Shown here in pieces: positions 9,148 to 18,802 of a DNA stretch of 64,000 nucleotides. The stretch is from contig NZ_CP045246.1 in NCBI RefSeq assembly GCF_035189165.1, forward strand, positions 1,426,001 to 1,490,000, in the 5' to 3' direction. Position numbers and translations under genes: made by a program. Positions within the stretch are counted from its first letter, which is position 1, and every line of letters starts with the position of its first letter. The notes beneath the pieces were generated by a model. It was not told the origin of the DNA. It saw nothing but the letters and a program-made list of their open reading frames with translations, and made no database searches. Source of the stretch: Arthrobacter sp. JZ12 (GTDB lineage Bacteria; Actinomycetota; Actinomycetes; Actinomycetales; Micrococcaceae).

Positions 9148-10716
9148 GTGGAAGCACTAGAGATAGCCCGCTGGCAATTCGGAATCACAACGGTTTACCA
9201 CTTCCTGATGGTGCCGCTCACCATCGGGCTCGGTCTCGTGGTCGCGGTCATGCAGACCCTCTGGTACCGCACCGGCCAGGAGCACTACCTGAGGATGACG
9301 AAGTTCTGGGGCAAGCTCTTCCTGATCAACTTCATTATGGGCGTGGCCACCGGGCTGGTGCAGGAATTCCAGTTCGGCCTAGCCTGGAGCGAGTACAGCC
9401 GCTTTGTCGGCGATGTCTTCGGGGCGCCGCTGGCGATGGAGGCCCTGCTGGCGTTCTTCGTGGAGTCCACATTCCTGGGCCTGTGGATCTTCGGGTGGCG
9501 GCGGCTGCCCGGGATCCTGCACCTCGGCTCTCTCTGGGCGGCGGTGCTGGCTTCCGTGTTCTCCGCCTACTTCATAATCGTTGCCAACTCCTGGATGCAG
9601 CATCCGGTCGGCGTGGAACTGGTCGACGGGCGCGCTCGTATGGTCGACGCCTGGGCAGTCTTCACCAACAACACCGCTGTAGTGGCCTTCGTGCACACGG
9701 TGTTCGGTGCCCTGGCGGTCGCCGGCGGCTTCCTGCTGGGGATCGCCTGGTACCACCTGTGGAAGCGCCGCCATGACGGTCTGGACACGGTCGACGACGA
9801 CGGCATGGTCATCGTCGGGTCGGATGACGCCCGCTCGCGCGGCGCAGTGGACCACCAGGTCTGGCTGCGCTCAGCGCGCATCGGCGCCGTCGTCGCTTTG
9901 ATCTCCTTCGCCGGCACCGCTGTGTCCGGCGACCTGCAGGCCAAGCTGATGTTCGAGCAGCAACCCATGAAGATGGCGGCGGCCGAAGCTGCGTGCCACG
10001 ACGGTACCGGTTTTTCGGTGCTGTCGATCGGGAACATCGGCTCGCAGAGTTGCGACGACATCGTTGCCGTCTTCGAAGTGCCCGGGCTCCTGTCCTTCCT
10101 GGCCAACGGAGACTTCACCACAGAGGTCAAGGGCGTCAACACGCTGCTGCCTGAATACCAGGAGCAGTACGGCGAAACCCTGCCGAACGACCCCGCGTAC
10201 GGCGAGCGCGCCGGGATGGCGATCGACTACCTCCCGGTGATGGAGGTGACGTACTGGGGCTTCCGCATCATGATCGGTTTCGGTGCCGTTGCGGCGTTCG
10301 CTGCCCTCGTGGCGTTCTGGATCCTGCGCAAGGGCACTGTCCCCGAATCGCGTTGGCTGATGCGCCTCGCCGTCTTCGGAATCCTTGCTCCGTTCGGTGC
10401 GAACTCCGCGGGCTGGATTTTCACCGAGATGGGGCGCCAACCGTTCGTTGTGGCGCCGAACCCCGATCCGAGCGGCATCGACGGCGTGTTCATGTTCACC
10501 GCCGCAGCCGTTTCTCCTGGCGTGTCCCTGGCGGAACTGGTTTTCTCGCTGGTTGCCCTGACCCTCGTCTACGCGGTCCTGCTGGTCGTGGAGGTGAAGC
10601 TGCTCTTCACCTATGTGCGCGGCGGCGTGGCCTCCGCCATGCCTGAACTGGTCCATGCCAAGGACGAGGAACCGAACGGAAAGGACGACGACGATGTCCT
10701 CGCCTTCGCCTACTGA
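9148..10716 (+). CDS. cydA: Cytochrome bd ubiquinol/menaquinol oxidase subunit I (CydA)
   Basis: Membrane subunit carrying haems b558, b595 and d of the cytochrome bd oxidase, which oxidises quinol and reduces O2 with high affinity. The 522-residue protein retains the expected haem ligands by alignment to E. coli CydA: His18 (YHFLMVPLT), His183 (AFVHTVFG), Met428 (TEMGRQP), plus the acidic pair Glu98/Glu106. The Q-loop (about 260-360) differs in length and sequence from E. coli. The usual GRQPW motif reads GRQPF (429-433). The GTG start at 9148 has GAGG four bases and GGAGG twelve bases upstream. First gene of cydA-cydB-cydDC; probably repressed by the divergent BlaI-type protein. Confidence 0.96.
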   Translation: MEALEIARWQFGITTVYHFLMVPLTIGLGLVVAVMQTLWYRTGQEHYLRMTKFWGKLFLINFIMGVATGLVQEFQFGLAWSEYSRFVGDVFGAPLAMEALLAFFVESTFLGLWIFGWRRLPGILHLGSLWAAVLASVFSAYFIIVANSWMQHPVGVELVDGRARMVDAWAVFTNNTAVVAFVHTVFGALAVAGGFLLGIAWYHLWKRRHDGLDTVDDDGMVIVGSDDARSRGAVDHQVWLRSARIGAVVALISFAGTAVSGDLQAKLMFEQQPMKMAAAEAACHDGTGFSVLSIGNIGSQSCDDIVAVFEVPGLLSFLANGDFTTEVKGVNTLLPEYQEQYGETLPNDPAYGERAGMAIDYLPVMEVTYWGFRIMIGFGAVAAFAALVAFWILRKGTVPESRWLMRLAVFGILAPFGANSAGWIFTEMGRQPFVVAPNPDPSGIDGVFMFTAAAVSPGVSLAELVFSLVALTLVYAVLLVVEVKLLFTYVRGGVASAMPELVHAKDEEPNGKDDDDVLAFAY

Positions 10717-10758
10717 CCCGACGAACCGCATTCCAGCCCTAGAAAGGGACGTGTCCGC

Positions 10759-11781
10759 ATGACCGAGCTCCTCCCTACCATCTGGTTCATCCTCATCGCC
10801 GTGCTCTGGACCGGATACCTCTTCCTTGAGGGCTTCGATCTCGGCGTGGGCATGCTCATGAAGACCTTCGCGCGCACGGACCGGGAACGGAGGGTCCTGC
10901 TCAACACAATCGGGCCCGTCTGGGACGGCAACGAGGTCTGGCTCATCACGGCGATCGGCGCAACCCTCGCAGCCTTCCCGCTCTGGTACGCGTCCCTCCT
11001 CTCGACCCTCTACATCCCCTTTGTCCTGGTGCTGCTGGCGCTGATCTTCCGGGCCGTCGCCTTCGAATACCGGGGGAAGATGGACAATGAGCAGTGGCGT
11101 CGCCGCTGGGACCTGGCGATCTTCCTCGGTTCCTTCACCTCCGCCGCAGGCATCGGAACCGCCCTGGCGCTGACCACCACAGGACTGCCGCTGAACGCGA
11201 ACGGTGACCGGGTGGGAGGACCGTTCGTCTGGGTGAGCTTCGACGCGCTCCTCGGTACGGCCGCCGTCGTGCTGTTCTGCGTTGTCCACGCACTGGCATT
11301 CCTTGTCCTGAAGACGCATGGTCCCATCCGCGAGCGGGCCCGCAGGCTGCTGATCCGCCTGCTGCCGGTGGGCATCCTGCCGCTGCTGGCCTGGGCTGCG
11401 CGCGTGTTTGTCGACGGCGGTACGCTCTGGACGGCTCTTGCCCTCGCGATTGCGGTGGTTGCCGCGACGGCCTCCTGGTTCGCCGAACGGTCAGCCCGCG
11501 ACGGTTGGGGCTTCGTGTGGCTGGGAGTGTCGTTGGCCGCTTCGCTGGCCTGCATCTTCGGCTCGCTCTACCCCCTCGTGCTGCCCTCGACCGTCAGTGA
11601 CGGATTCAGCCTGACGGTGCAAAATGCCTCGAGTTCGCCCTACACCCTGGGCCTGATGAGCATCATTGCCGCCGTCGGCGTCCCGCTGGTCCTCGCGTAC
11701 CAGGGATGGACCTACTGGGTCTTCCGCAACCGCGTCACCGAGCAGAGCATCCCCGAGGCGCACGCAGTGAGCCCGCTGTGA
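10759..11781 (+). CDS. cydB: Cytochrome bd oxidase subunit II (CydB)
   Basis: Partner subunit of CydA, 340 residues with about eight or nine transmembrane segments. The N-terminal signature WFILIAVLWTGYLFLEGFDLG is typical of CydB. IGPVWDGNEVWLI near residue 50 carries conserved acidic and tryptophan residues. It starts 42 bases after cydA with AGAAAGG upstream. Its stop codon overlaps the GTG of the cydDC gene (GTGA), so translation of the assembly transporter is likely coupled to it. Confidence 0.96.
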   Translation: MTELLPTIWFILIAVLWTGYLFLEGFDLGVGMLMKTFARTDRERRVLLNTIGPVWDGNEVWLITAIGATLAAFPLWYASLLSTLYIPFVLVLLALIFRAVAFEYRGKMDNEQWRRRWDLAIFLGSFTSAAGIGTALALTTTGLPLNANGDRVGGPFVWVSFDALLGTAAVVLFCVVHALAFLVLKTHGPIRERARRLLIRLLPVGILPLLAWAARVFVDGGTLWTALALAIAVVAATASWFAERSARDGWGFVWLGVSLAASLACIFGSLYPLVLPSTVSDGFSLTVQNASSSPYTLGLMSIIAAVGVPLVLAYQGWTYWVFRNRVTEQSIPEAHAVSPL

Positions 11782-14700
11782 TCAACCGCCTGCTCGCGCG
11801 CGGACCGGCCGGGGCTTCCGCACCCGCCGGACCCATCTACGTGCTGGGAGTCCTTGCCGCGCTCAAGGCTGCCGGACTGCTCCTGGTTGCCGAGGCGATC
11901 GCCCGCGGGATCACGGCAGTTGCCGAGGGACGCGTGCCCGACGCAGCCTTGCTGGTGCTGGGAGCCGCAGGGGTAGCGCTCCGCGCGGGGACGGCGTGGG
12001 GCCAGCAGGCCACCGCGTTGCGCCTGGCGAACGGCGTCAAGGAGCGGTTGCGGAGGGAAACCCTCGAACGGGTACTTATCGACGGCGCGCCCGGGGACCG
12101 TACGCAGGGCGCGGGAGCGCTGAGCGTCCTGCTGACCCGCGGCCTCGACGGCCTGGACAAGTACTACACGCAGTACATGCCGGCGTTGATAACCTGCGCC
12201 ATAGTCCCGCTGCTGATAGGGGCACGGATCCTCAGCGCCGACTGGGTCAGCGCCGTCGTCATCGTCCTGACCATCCCCCTGGTACCTGTGTTCATGGTGC
12301 TGATCGGCTGGCACACCCAGGAACGCACCAGCGAGGCCCGGGCCGCCCTCGACCGGTTGTCGGACCACCTGCTCGAGCTCGCCAGGGGGCTGCCCGCGCT
12401 GGTGGGCCTCGGCCGCGCCTCAGCCCAGACCCGCGCGCTGCAGGACATCGGCGCCGGATACTCCAAGCGCACTATGGAGACGCTGCGGGTTGCTTTCCTC
12501 TCCTCCCTTGCCCTCGAACTGATCAGCACCATCTCGGTTGCCGTGGTGGCTGTGTTTGTAGGGGTGCGGCTGATTCATGGAGATGTCGGACTGGAGGTGG
12601 GGCTGCTCGCGCTGATCCTTGCCCCCGAGTGCTACCTGCCGCTGCGCGACGTCGGTGCCGCGCACCACGCCAGCGACGACGGATTGGCGGTCGGGCGCGA
12701 GGTCCGTTCGATCCTCAATGCGCCGCGCACGTCAGTGCCAGTAACAACAGCAGCCGACGACGGCGCTCGCCACGCGGGGGCGGTCAACCTCACCGTGCGC
12801 CATGCCGGCGCATCGGAACCGGTGCTGCAGGACGTAACGTTCACACTTGCGCCGGGCAGGATCACGGCCATCACCGGCCCCAGCGGAAGCGGCAAGTCCA
12901 CCCTGATGGGGCTCCTCGCCGGACTGCCGCAACCCGGTGTGGCGGTGTCTGGTGAGCTTGTTGCGCCGGAGGCACCGGTTGCCTGGGTGCCGCAGCACCC
13001 CGAGCCGCTGTTCAACACGGTCCGCGAAGAGTTGGACTTCTATGCAGGGCACCCGCTCAGCAGTGCCGAACAACTGGATGCGCTCGCCGTCGTGGGTGGG
13101 GCGCACCTGTTCGACAAGTCGACGGGCGAGCTGAGTCCGGGCGAGCTCCGCCGACTGGCGGTCGCGCGCGCTCTGCTGCGGGTGCAGGATGGCGGCACGC
13201 TGATGCTGGATGAACCGACCGCGCACGTCGACGACCGTACGTCGGACATCATCCGGCGCACGATCACCGGCCTTAGCGGAAAGGTCACCGTCATCCTCAT
13301 CGCTCACGATGACGCAACCGCGCGGCTCGCCGATTGTGTTGTACCTGTTGTACCGCTCGGCGCTGCTCCGCTCGGCATTGTTTCGCCGCGAGATGCTGAG
13401 GGCATGGACCGGACCGATGCCCGGGATACTTCTGAAGGAGTTGAAATACTCACGGCCGGCAACGACCGGGACGTGCGGCAGAGTAAGGGGGACGAGGATG
13501 AAGCGCGGGGCCTGACGCCCCTACGTGCCGCCCTGACCGCCCTGGCACTGGTGAGGCCCTGGTCCCCGCGGTTCCTCGCCGCGTTGGCTTTCGGTACGGG
13601 TTCATCCGCGTTTGCCGTTGCCCTGACCGCCCTGTCCGGCTGGCTGATCGTGCGTGCCTGGGAACAACCGCCCATTCTCTATCTGTTGACCGCGATTGTC
13701 GGTGTCCGGTTCTTCGGGATCGGGCGGTCCCTGTTGAGGTACTGCGAACGGTTGTGGCTGCACGAAAGCATCCTGCACACCGCGGAGGCCCTACGACTGC
13801 GCCTGTGGCGGACCCTGTTGCAGCGAGCACAGTCCTGGCGCTCCCTGTCCCGCGGCTCGGGCGGGCTGGAGCGGCTGGTAGGGGACGTCGACGAGCTTCG
13901 TGACAGCGCGGCGCGGGCCGTCTTCCCACCACTTACCGCAATCCTGACCGGACTGGCAGCCCTTCTCACGACAGCGCTCATCCTTCCGTCAGCCCTCGGC
14001 TGGCAGGCCTTGGCGGTTGCCGCAGGGCTCCTCGCCGCTCCTGCCGCTGCCATCGTCGCCGAACGATCAGCCGGTGCAGCCGGAATCGAAGTGCGGGCAG
14101 CGATTCTGAACGAGACGAGCAGGCTCCTGCGCGCGGCCCCGGACGTCTCGGCGAACGGCAGGGCGCGGCGGGCCCTCGACCGGCTTGCCCGGCTTGACGA
14201 CCGGGCGGCCCGCGCCCTCCGCCGCAGCCTCTGGGCAGGCGGCGCCGGGCAGGCGCTGGTGATCCTGGCGTGTGGAACAGCCGCGTTGGGGATACTGGCG
14301 CAGTCCGGTGGCCTGCCGGCAGAGCTGGTGGCCGTCGTCGTACTCATGCAGCTGGCACTGATGGAACCCTTCGCGCTTGGCGTTGCGGCGGTGCAGCAGT
14401 GGGGACCGCTCGGGACCGTTGCGCGCCGTATTGATGCTGAACTGCGGCTGGCAGCGGGTCAGGGCCGCCCGGCGGGGCGCACCCCGGAAGCTTCGACAGG
14501 TACGCAAGCACCAGTGCTTGCACTCAGGGAGGCGTCCGTCGGCTACGAACCGGGAAAGGACGTGGTCAGCGGTGTCACCCTCGAGCTGCGGGAGGGGACC
14601 TGGACAGCGCTCACGGGGCCCTCCGGCAGCGGCAAATCGACCCTCATCGGCGCACTGCTGGGGTTCCTTCCACTAAGTCGCGGCCGTTACCTGATCAACC

Positions 14701-15185
14701 CTGCGCTCGCCGGTGCCAACGGACGTGCCGCGGCATGGTGCCCGCAGGAAGGGTATCTGTTCGACTCCACCGTTCGTGCGAACCTCCTGCTGGCACGCGA
14801 TGCCGGAGCAGCAGTGACCGACGACGAACTCTGGCGGGTCCTGGAGTCGGTGGGTCTGGAGCGCACCGTCCGCGGGCGAACCGGCGGACTCGACTCTCGG
14901 ATAGGACCAGGCGGCATTCGCCTGTCGGGCGGCGAGCGCCAGCGCCTTGCGGTAGCCAGGGCACTGCTGACGCGCGCCCCGGTGCTGATCCTCGATGAAC
15001 CCACCGCGCATCTCGACGCCGACGGCGCCGCCCGGCTGATGGGGGACCTGCGGCGCGGTTTGGGCGACCGGCCGGTTCTCCTGGTCACCCACGACCGGAC
15101 CGAGGCACGGCGTTGCGACACCGGCGTGGAGCTGGGCGCCGGCCCGGCCGGCGATCACCTACGCTGGGAGCATGCCTACGCCTGA
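11778..15185 (+). CDS. cydDC: Fused CydD-CydC ABC exporter for cytochrome bd assembly
   Basis: A single 1135-residue polypeptide with two complete ABC transporter halves. The first half has a six-helix membrane domain, Walker A GPSGSGKST (near residue 370), signature LSPGELRRLAVARALL and Walker B LMLDEPTAHVD. After a polar linker the second half has its own membrane domain, Walker A GPSGSGKST, signature LSGGERQRLAVARALL and Walker B LILDEPTAHLD. In E. coli, CydD and CydC are separate proteins exporting cysteine and glutathione or handling haem needed for bd assembly; the fused form is common in actinobacteria. The GTG at 11778 overlaps the cydB stop by four bases; the in-frame extension to 11706 lies within cydB and is not real. 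Confidence 0.93.
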   Translation: MINRLLARGPAGASAPAGPIYVLGVLAALKAAGLLLVAEAIARGITAVAEGRVPDAALLVLGAAGVALRAGTAWGQQATALRLANGVKERLRRETLERVLIDGAPGDRTQGAGALSVLLTRGLDGLDKYYTQYMPALITCAIVPLLIGARILSADWVSAVVIVLTIPLVPVFMVLIGWHTQERTSEARAALDRLSDHLLELARGLPALVGLGRASAQTRALQDIGAGYSKRTMETLRVAFLSSLALELISTISVAVVAVFVGVRLIHGDVGLEVGLLALILAPECYLPLRDVGAAHHASDDGLAVGREVRSILNAPRTSVPVTTAADDGARHAGAVNLTVRHAGASEPVLQDVTFTLAPGRITAITGPSGSGKSTLMGLLAGLPQPGVAVSGELVAPEAPVAWVPQHPEPLFNTVREELDFYAGHPLSSAEQLDALAVVGGAHLFDKSTGELSPGELRRLAVARALLRVQDGGTLMLDEPTAHVDDRTSDIIRRTITGLSGKVTVILIAHDDATARLADCVVPVVPLGAAPLGIVSPRDAEGMDRTDARDTSEGVEILTAGNDRDVRQSKGDEDEARGLTPLRAALTALALVRPWSPRFLAALAFGTGSSAFAVALTALSGWLIVRAWEQPPILYLLTAIVGVRFFGIGRSLLRYCERLWLHESILHTAEALRLRLWRTLLQRAQSWRSLSRGSGGLERLVGDVDELRDSAARAVFPPLTAILTGLAALLTTALILPSALGWQALAVAAGLLAAPAAAIVAERSAGAAGIEVRAAILNETSRLLRAAPDVSANGRARRALDRLARLDDRAARALRRSLWAGGAGQALVILACGTAALGILAQSGGLPAELVAVVVLMQLALMEPFALGVAAVQQWGPLGTVARRIDAELRLAAGQGRPAGRTPEASTGTQAPVLALREASVGYEPGKDVVSGVTLELREGTWTALTGPSGSGKSTLIGALLGFLPLSRGRYLINPALAGANGRAAAWCPQEGYLFDSTVRANLLLARDAGAAVTDDELWRVLESVGLERTVRGRTGGLDSRIGPGGIRLSGGERQRLAVARALLTRAPVLILDEPTAHLDADGAARLMGDLRRGLGDRPVLLVTHDRTEARRCDTGVELGAGPAGDHLRWEHAYA
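15160..15165 (+). promoter_or_regulatory. Leaderless-type -10 element before the GNAT gene
   Basis: TACGCT ends six bases before the ATG at 15172, which fits a TANNNT -10 box with transcription starting at the start codon. It lies inside the cydDC coding end. Confidence 0.45.
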
Positions 15186-16155
15186 GCTGATACCGGCCGA
15201 CCAGCAGCTGAGCTGGCGCGCGATTACCGATGCCGATCTCGACGGCTGGGAGGCCCTGCTCCGCCGCATGGCGGTGGAGGACAAACCGGACTGGATCGAA
15301 CAGCGTGCCGACCTGGAAGAGGTTCTGGCTGCCAAGAAGAACAATCCCGTCCTGGACACCATCCTCGGGGTTGACGGCGAAGGCACTCCGCGTTCCTTCG
15401 GCCGGATCAGCGCGAACGCCGGCTCGAACATGGTCCACGTCTTCGGCGGCGTTGACCCTGCATGGCGGCGGCGCGGAATCGGCACGGCAATCCACGAATG
15501 GCAGGTGGCACGAGCGCGGAAACGCCAGGCCGACGCCGGTATTCCGGACGGCTTCATCCGGGCCTACGTGGAGGAGAGCAACCCCGGGCATCGCGCGCTG
15601 CTCGAATCCTCGGGCGCCACTGTGGTGCGCTGGTTCACCGAGATGACCAGGGACCTCGCCGAGGACATACCAGAGGTTGATCTCGATCCGGAGTTCGAAA
15701 TCGTCGCGTTCAGCGACGACATCTCGGAGTCCATGCGGCTGGCGCACAATGAAGCTTTCCAGGACCACTGGGGGAGTGAGCCGCGGGACGAGGAGAGCTG
15801 GCGGTTCACGGTCACCCACCCGGAGTTCCGCCCCGACTGGAGCCTCGCCGTGATCGACAAGTCCTCGGGCGAGGTGGCTGCCTACGAGATTTCGAGCTAC
15901 GACCCCGAGTCAAAGGAACTGGTCGGTTTCATCGAGGGCTACACCGAGCTGCTCGGGGTGCGCCGCGCGTGGCGCGGTCGACGGCTTGCCCCCGCGCTGC
16001 TCGCCGAGGCGATGCGCCGGTTCAAGGCCGACGGCATGGAGCACGCCGGCCTCGGCGTTGACACTGAGAACCCGTCCGGCGCCCTTGGCCTCTACGAGCG
16101 GATGGGCTACACGCCCACCCGCCGCTCCATGGCTTTCGAGAAGGTCCTCAGCTAG
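15172..16155 (+). CDS. GNAT family N-acetyltransferase (tandem domains)
   Basis: A 327-residue soluble protein with two GNAT-like halves. The first contains the acetyl-CoA-binding pattern WRRRGIGTAIHEWQ (around residue 100), and the second contains RRAWRGRRLAPALLAEAMRRF (around 262). Near the C-terminus, NPSGALGLYERMGYTP is the usual beta-6/7 element. Tandem GNAT proteins acetylate small molecules or antibiotics in some actinobacteria; the substrate here is unknown. The start overlaps the last 14 bases of cydDC and is preceded by a TANNNT box, so it may have its own leaderless promoter. It is convergent with parC. Confidence 0.85.
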   Translation: MPTPELIPADQQLSWRAITDADLDGWEALLRRMAVEDKPDWIEQRADLEEVLAAKKNNPVLDTILGVDGEGTPRSFGRISANAGSNMVHVFGGVDPAWRRRGIGTAIHEWQVARARKRQADAGIPDGFIRAYVEESNPGHRALLESSGATVVRWFTEMTRDLAEDIPEVDLDPEFEIVAFSDDISESMRLAHNEAFQDHWGSEPRDEESWRFTVTHPEFRPDWSLAVIDKSSGEVAAYEISSYDPESKELVGFIEGYTELLGVRRAWRGRRLAPALLAEAMRRFKADGMEHAGLGVDTENPSGALGLYERMGYTPTRRSMAFEKVLS

Positions 16156-16189
16156 GCCGGGGTAAGCCGCGTACGCCGGGAGAGTTGCG

Positions 16190-18667
16190 TTAGGCCGGGT
16201 TCGGTCCGACCGCATCAACGGGCTGCGACAGCGCAACTCCCGAACCGTCCCGCCTGCCGTGTTCCGTGGGCAGCGCACGTGCCACGCCGGTGCTGGATAC
16301 TGCTCGCGCCGGACCATGGCCTGCCCACGCGAGCACCAGGTGATCCTCGCCCTTCAGGAACCGGTGCGCGCGCACACCCCCGGTGGCGCGTCCCTTGGCC
16401 GGGTACTCGGCGAACTCCGTCACCTTGACCGAGCCGGGTACCGTCCCCGGCAGCGACTCGCTTCCCGCCGCGATGGTAACGACGACGGCGGCGGCGTCTT
16501 CGGCGCGCACCGCGCCGAAGGAGATAACGACGTCGTTCTCTCCGAGTTTGATACCGGCCACGCCGCCTGCCAGGCGGCCCTGCGGGCGGACCGTCGAGGC
16601 GGGGAAGTGCAGCAGCTGGGCGCCGCGCGTGATGAACACGAGGTCGTCGTCGTCCTCCGCCTGAGCCAGTCCCACCACGCTGTCGCCGGCCTTGAGGGTG
16701 ATCGCTTCCCAGTCGTCCCGGTTCAGCGGGTACTCGGGAACCACCCGCTTCACGACGCCCTGCGCGGTGCCCAGCGCGAATGACTTGTCCAGCGGCACCA
16801 GGCCCACCAGGACCTCCCCGCGCTCAAGCGTGATGAACTCCTTGACCGCGACGCCGCCGGAGAGGTTGGGGATCCCGCTCGTGGGCGGCAGGGCCGGCAT
16901 GTCCACGACCTGCAGCCTGAGCATCCTGCCGGCCGAGGTGAGAGCACCGATTTCCGCGCGGGCGGTGGTGGCGACCACCGAGGCGAATGCGTCGTGCTTG
17001 ACGCGCTGGCCGCCGTCGGTCATCGGCTCCCGGCCGGTTGTGCGGGCCAGCTGGCCGGAGGTGGACAGAATGACCCAGCACGGGTCGTCGGGTATCTCCA
17101 GAGCAAGCGGCGCCTTGGCGCCGTTCCCCGTCGCAGCGGGCAGCGCCGTGCCGTTCAGGGGCCCTGTCGCTTCGGACTCGAGCAGCACTGTGCGCCGCGG
17201 CGTGGCGAACTGTTCGGCTACGTCGCCGAGTTCATCCGAAACCAGTTGCCGCAGCTTCTGCTCCGACCCGAGGATTTCCTCCAGCTCCGCGATCTCCCGC
17301 TGGAGTTCTTCCTGCTCCTTCTCCAGCTCAATCCGGGAGTACTTGGTGAGCTGGCGCAGCCGCAGCTCCAGAATGTAGTTCGCCTGGATCTCGGTGAGGT
17401 CGTAGATAGCCATCAGCCGTTCGCGGGCAGCGGCCGCCTCGTCCGAGGAACGGATGATCTGGATCACTTCGTCGATGTCGACGATCGCGATCAGCAGGCC
17501 TTCGACCAGATGGAGACGGTCCTTCTTCTTGCCCAACCGGTAGGAGGTGCGCCGCCGCACCACGGAGATGCGGTGGCTGATGTACACCTGCAGCAGCTCG
17601 ATCAGGCCGAGCGTGCGCGGCTGGCCGTCCACCAGGGTGACATTGTTGATGCCGAACGAGTCCTCCATCGGCGTGAACCGGTAGAGCTGCGCAAGCACGG
17701 CGTTCGGATTGAAACCGTTCTTCAGCTCGATGACCAGGCGCAGGCCGTGCGTGCGGTCAGTGAGGTCGACGATGTCGGAGATACCCTGCAGCTTCTTCGC
17801 TGTCACGGCGTCCTTGATCTTCTCGATGACCTTCTCCGGCCCGACCATGTACGGCAACTCGGTCACCACCAGCCCGGTGCGCCGCGCCGAGAGCTGCTCG
17901 ACCTCAACCGTCGCCCGTGTCTTGAAGGACCCGCGTCCGGTTGCATAGGCATCGCGGATCCCGTCCAGTCCCACGATCTTTCCACCGCTGGGAAGATCAG
18001 GCCCGGGAACGAAGCGCATCACGTCGTCGAGCGTGGCTTCCGGGTTGTCGATGAGGTGACGCGCGGCGGCGATCACCTCGCCCAGGTTGTGCGGCGCCAT
18101 GTTGGTTGCCATGCCGACGGCAATGCCGGTGGCCCCGTTGACCAGGAGATTCGGGAACGCCGCCGGCAGCACCTCGGGCTGGGTCAGCTGGTTGTCGTAG
18201 TTCGGGACGAAGTCGACGACGTCCTCACCGAGGTGGTCCGTCATGGTGAGGGCCGCGGCCGCGAGCCGCGCCTCCGTGTAGCGGGCGGCGGCGGGACCGT
18301 CGTCGAGGGAGCCGAAGTTGCCGTGGCCGTCGATGAGCGGCAGGCGGAGCGAGAAGTTCTGCGCCATGCGGACCATGGCGTCGTAGATCGCGGCATCACC
18401 GTGCGGATGGAGCTTGCCCATGACCTCGCCCACCACGCGGGCGGACTTGACGTGCCCCCGGTCGGGCCTCAGGCCCATGTCGGTCATCATGTACAGGATT
18501 CGCCGCTGGACGGGCTTAAGCCCGTCGCGGGCATCAGGCAGCGCACGCGAGTAGATCACCGAGTAGGCGTACTCCAGGAAGGAATCTTCCATCTCGGAGG
18601 TCACATCAATATCGATGATGTTCTCGGTGTAGTTCTCGTCCGGGGGTGTGGCTTGGCGCCTGGCCAT
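16190..18667 (-). CDS. parC: DNA topoisomerase IV subunit A (ParC)
   Basis: DNA-cleaving subunit that works with ParE. The 825-residue protein has the winged-helix breakage-reunion core with catalytic tyrosine Tyr130 (AARYTEARL) and the quinolone-resistance-determining segment [13 protein letters not shown]. Ala92 occupies the position of E. coli GyrA Ser83 and Asp96 that of Asp87. A coiled-coil arm follows (around 440-475, [19 protein letters not shown]), then a C-terminal beta-pinwheel with repeated blades. The canonical GyrA box (QRRGGKG) is not seen, which favours ParC over GyrA. It is divergent from the acetyltransferase gene at 18803. Confidence 0.92.
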   Translation of the reverse strand: MARRQATPPDENYTENIIDIDVTSEMEDSFLEYAYSVIYSRALPDARDGLKPVQRRILYMMTDMGLRPDRGHVKSARVVGEVMGKLHPHGDAAIYDAMVRMAQNFSLRLPLIDGHGNFGSLDDGPAAARYTEARLAAAALTMTDHLGEDVVDFVPNYDNQLTQPEVLPAAFPNLLVNGATGIAVGMATNMAPHNLGEVIAAARHLIDNPEATLDDVMRFVPGPDLPSGGKIVGLDGIRDAYATGRGSFKTRATVEVEQLSARRTGLVVTELPYMVGPEKVIEKIKDAVTAKKLQGISDIVDLTDRTHGLRLVIELKNGFNPNAVLAQLYRFTPMEDSFGINNVTLVDGQPRTLGLIELLQVYISHRISVVRRRTSYRLGKKKDRLHLVEGLLIAIVDIDEVIQIIRSSDEAAAARERLMAIYDLTEIQANYILELRLRQLTKYSRIELEKEQEELQREIAELEEILGSEQKLRQLVSDELGDVAEQFATPRRTVLLESEATGPLNGTALPAATGNGAKAPLALEIPDDPCWVILSTSGQLARTTGREPMTDGGQRVKHDAFASVVATTARAEIGALTSAGRMLRLQVVDMPALPPTSGIPNLSGGVAVKEFITLERGEVLVGLVPLDKSFALGTAQGVVKRVVPEYPLNRDDWEAITLKAGDSVVGLAQAEDDDDLVFITRGAQLLHFPASTVRPQGRLAGGVAGIKLGENDVVISFGAVRAEDAAAVVVTIAAGSESLPGTVPGSVKVTEFAEYPAKGRATGGVRAHRFLKGEDHLVLAWAGHGPARAVSSTGVARALPTEHGRRDGSGVALSQPVDAVGPNPA

Positions 18668-18790
18668 GGTTCCTGTGGTCCTTCAGCGGGTGGTCTTGAA
18701 AGGGCGACCGCGTCGCACGGCGTGCGGAGTGTGACTCAGTCGTTGGGGCGGACAGGGCGGGGCAGGCTGACGTGAGCCGGACCCGCCCGT

Positions 18791-18796
18791 TAGTGT
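18791..18796 (+). promoter_or_regulatory. Leaderless-type -10 element
   Basis: TAGTGT ends six bases before the ATG at 18803, matching the TANNNT-N6-ATG arrangement of actinobacterial leaderless transcripts. There is no Shine-Dalgarno sequence upstream of that ATG. Confidence 0.5.
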
Positions 18797-18802
18797 GAGT
18801 CT

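Noticed and set aside
9871..11319. 482-codon minus-strand frame across cydA and cydB
   Set aside because: Antisense to two clear membrane-protein genes; translation is rich in His, Glu and Gly with no domain.
16994..18775. 593-codon plus-strand frame
   Set aside because: Antisense to parC; low-complexity translation and no ribosome-binding site.
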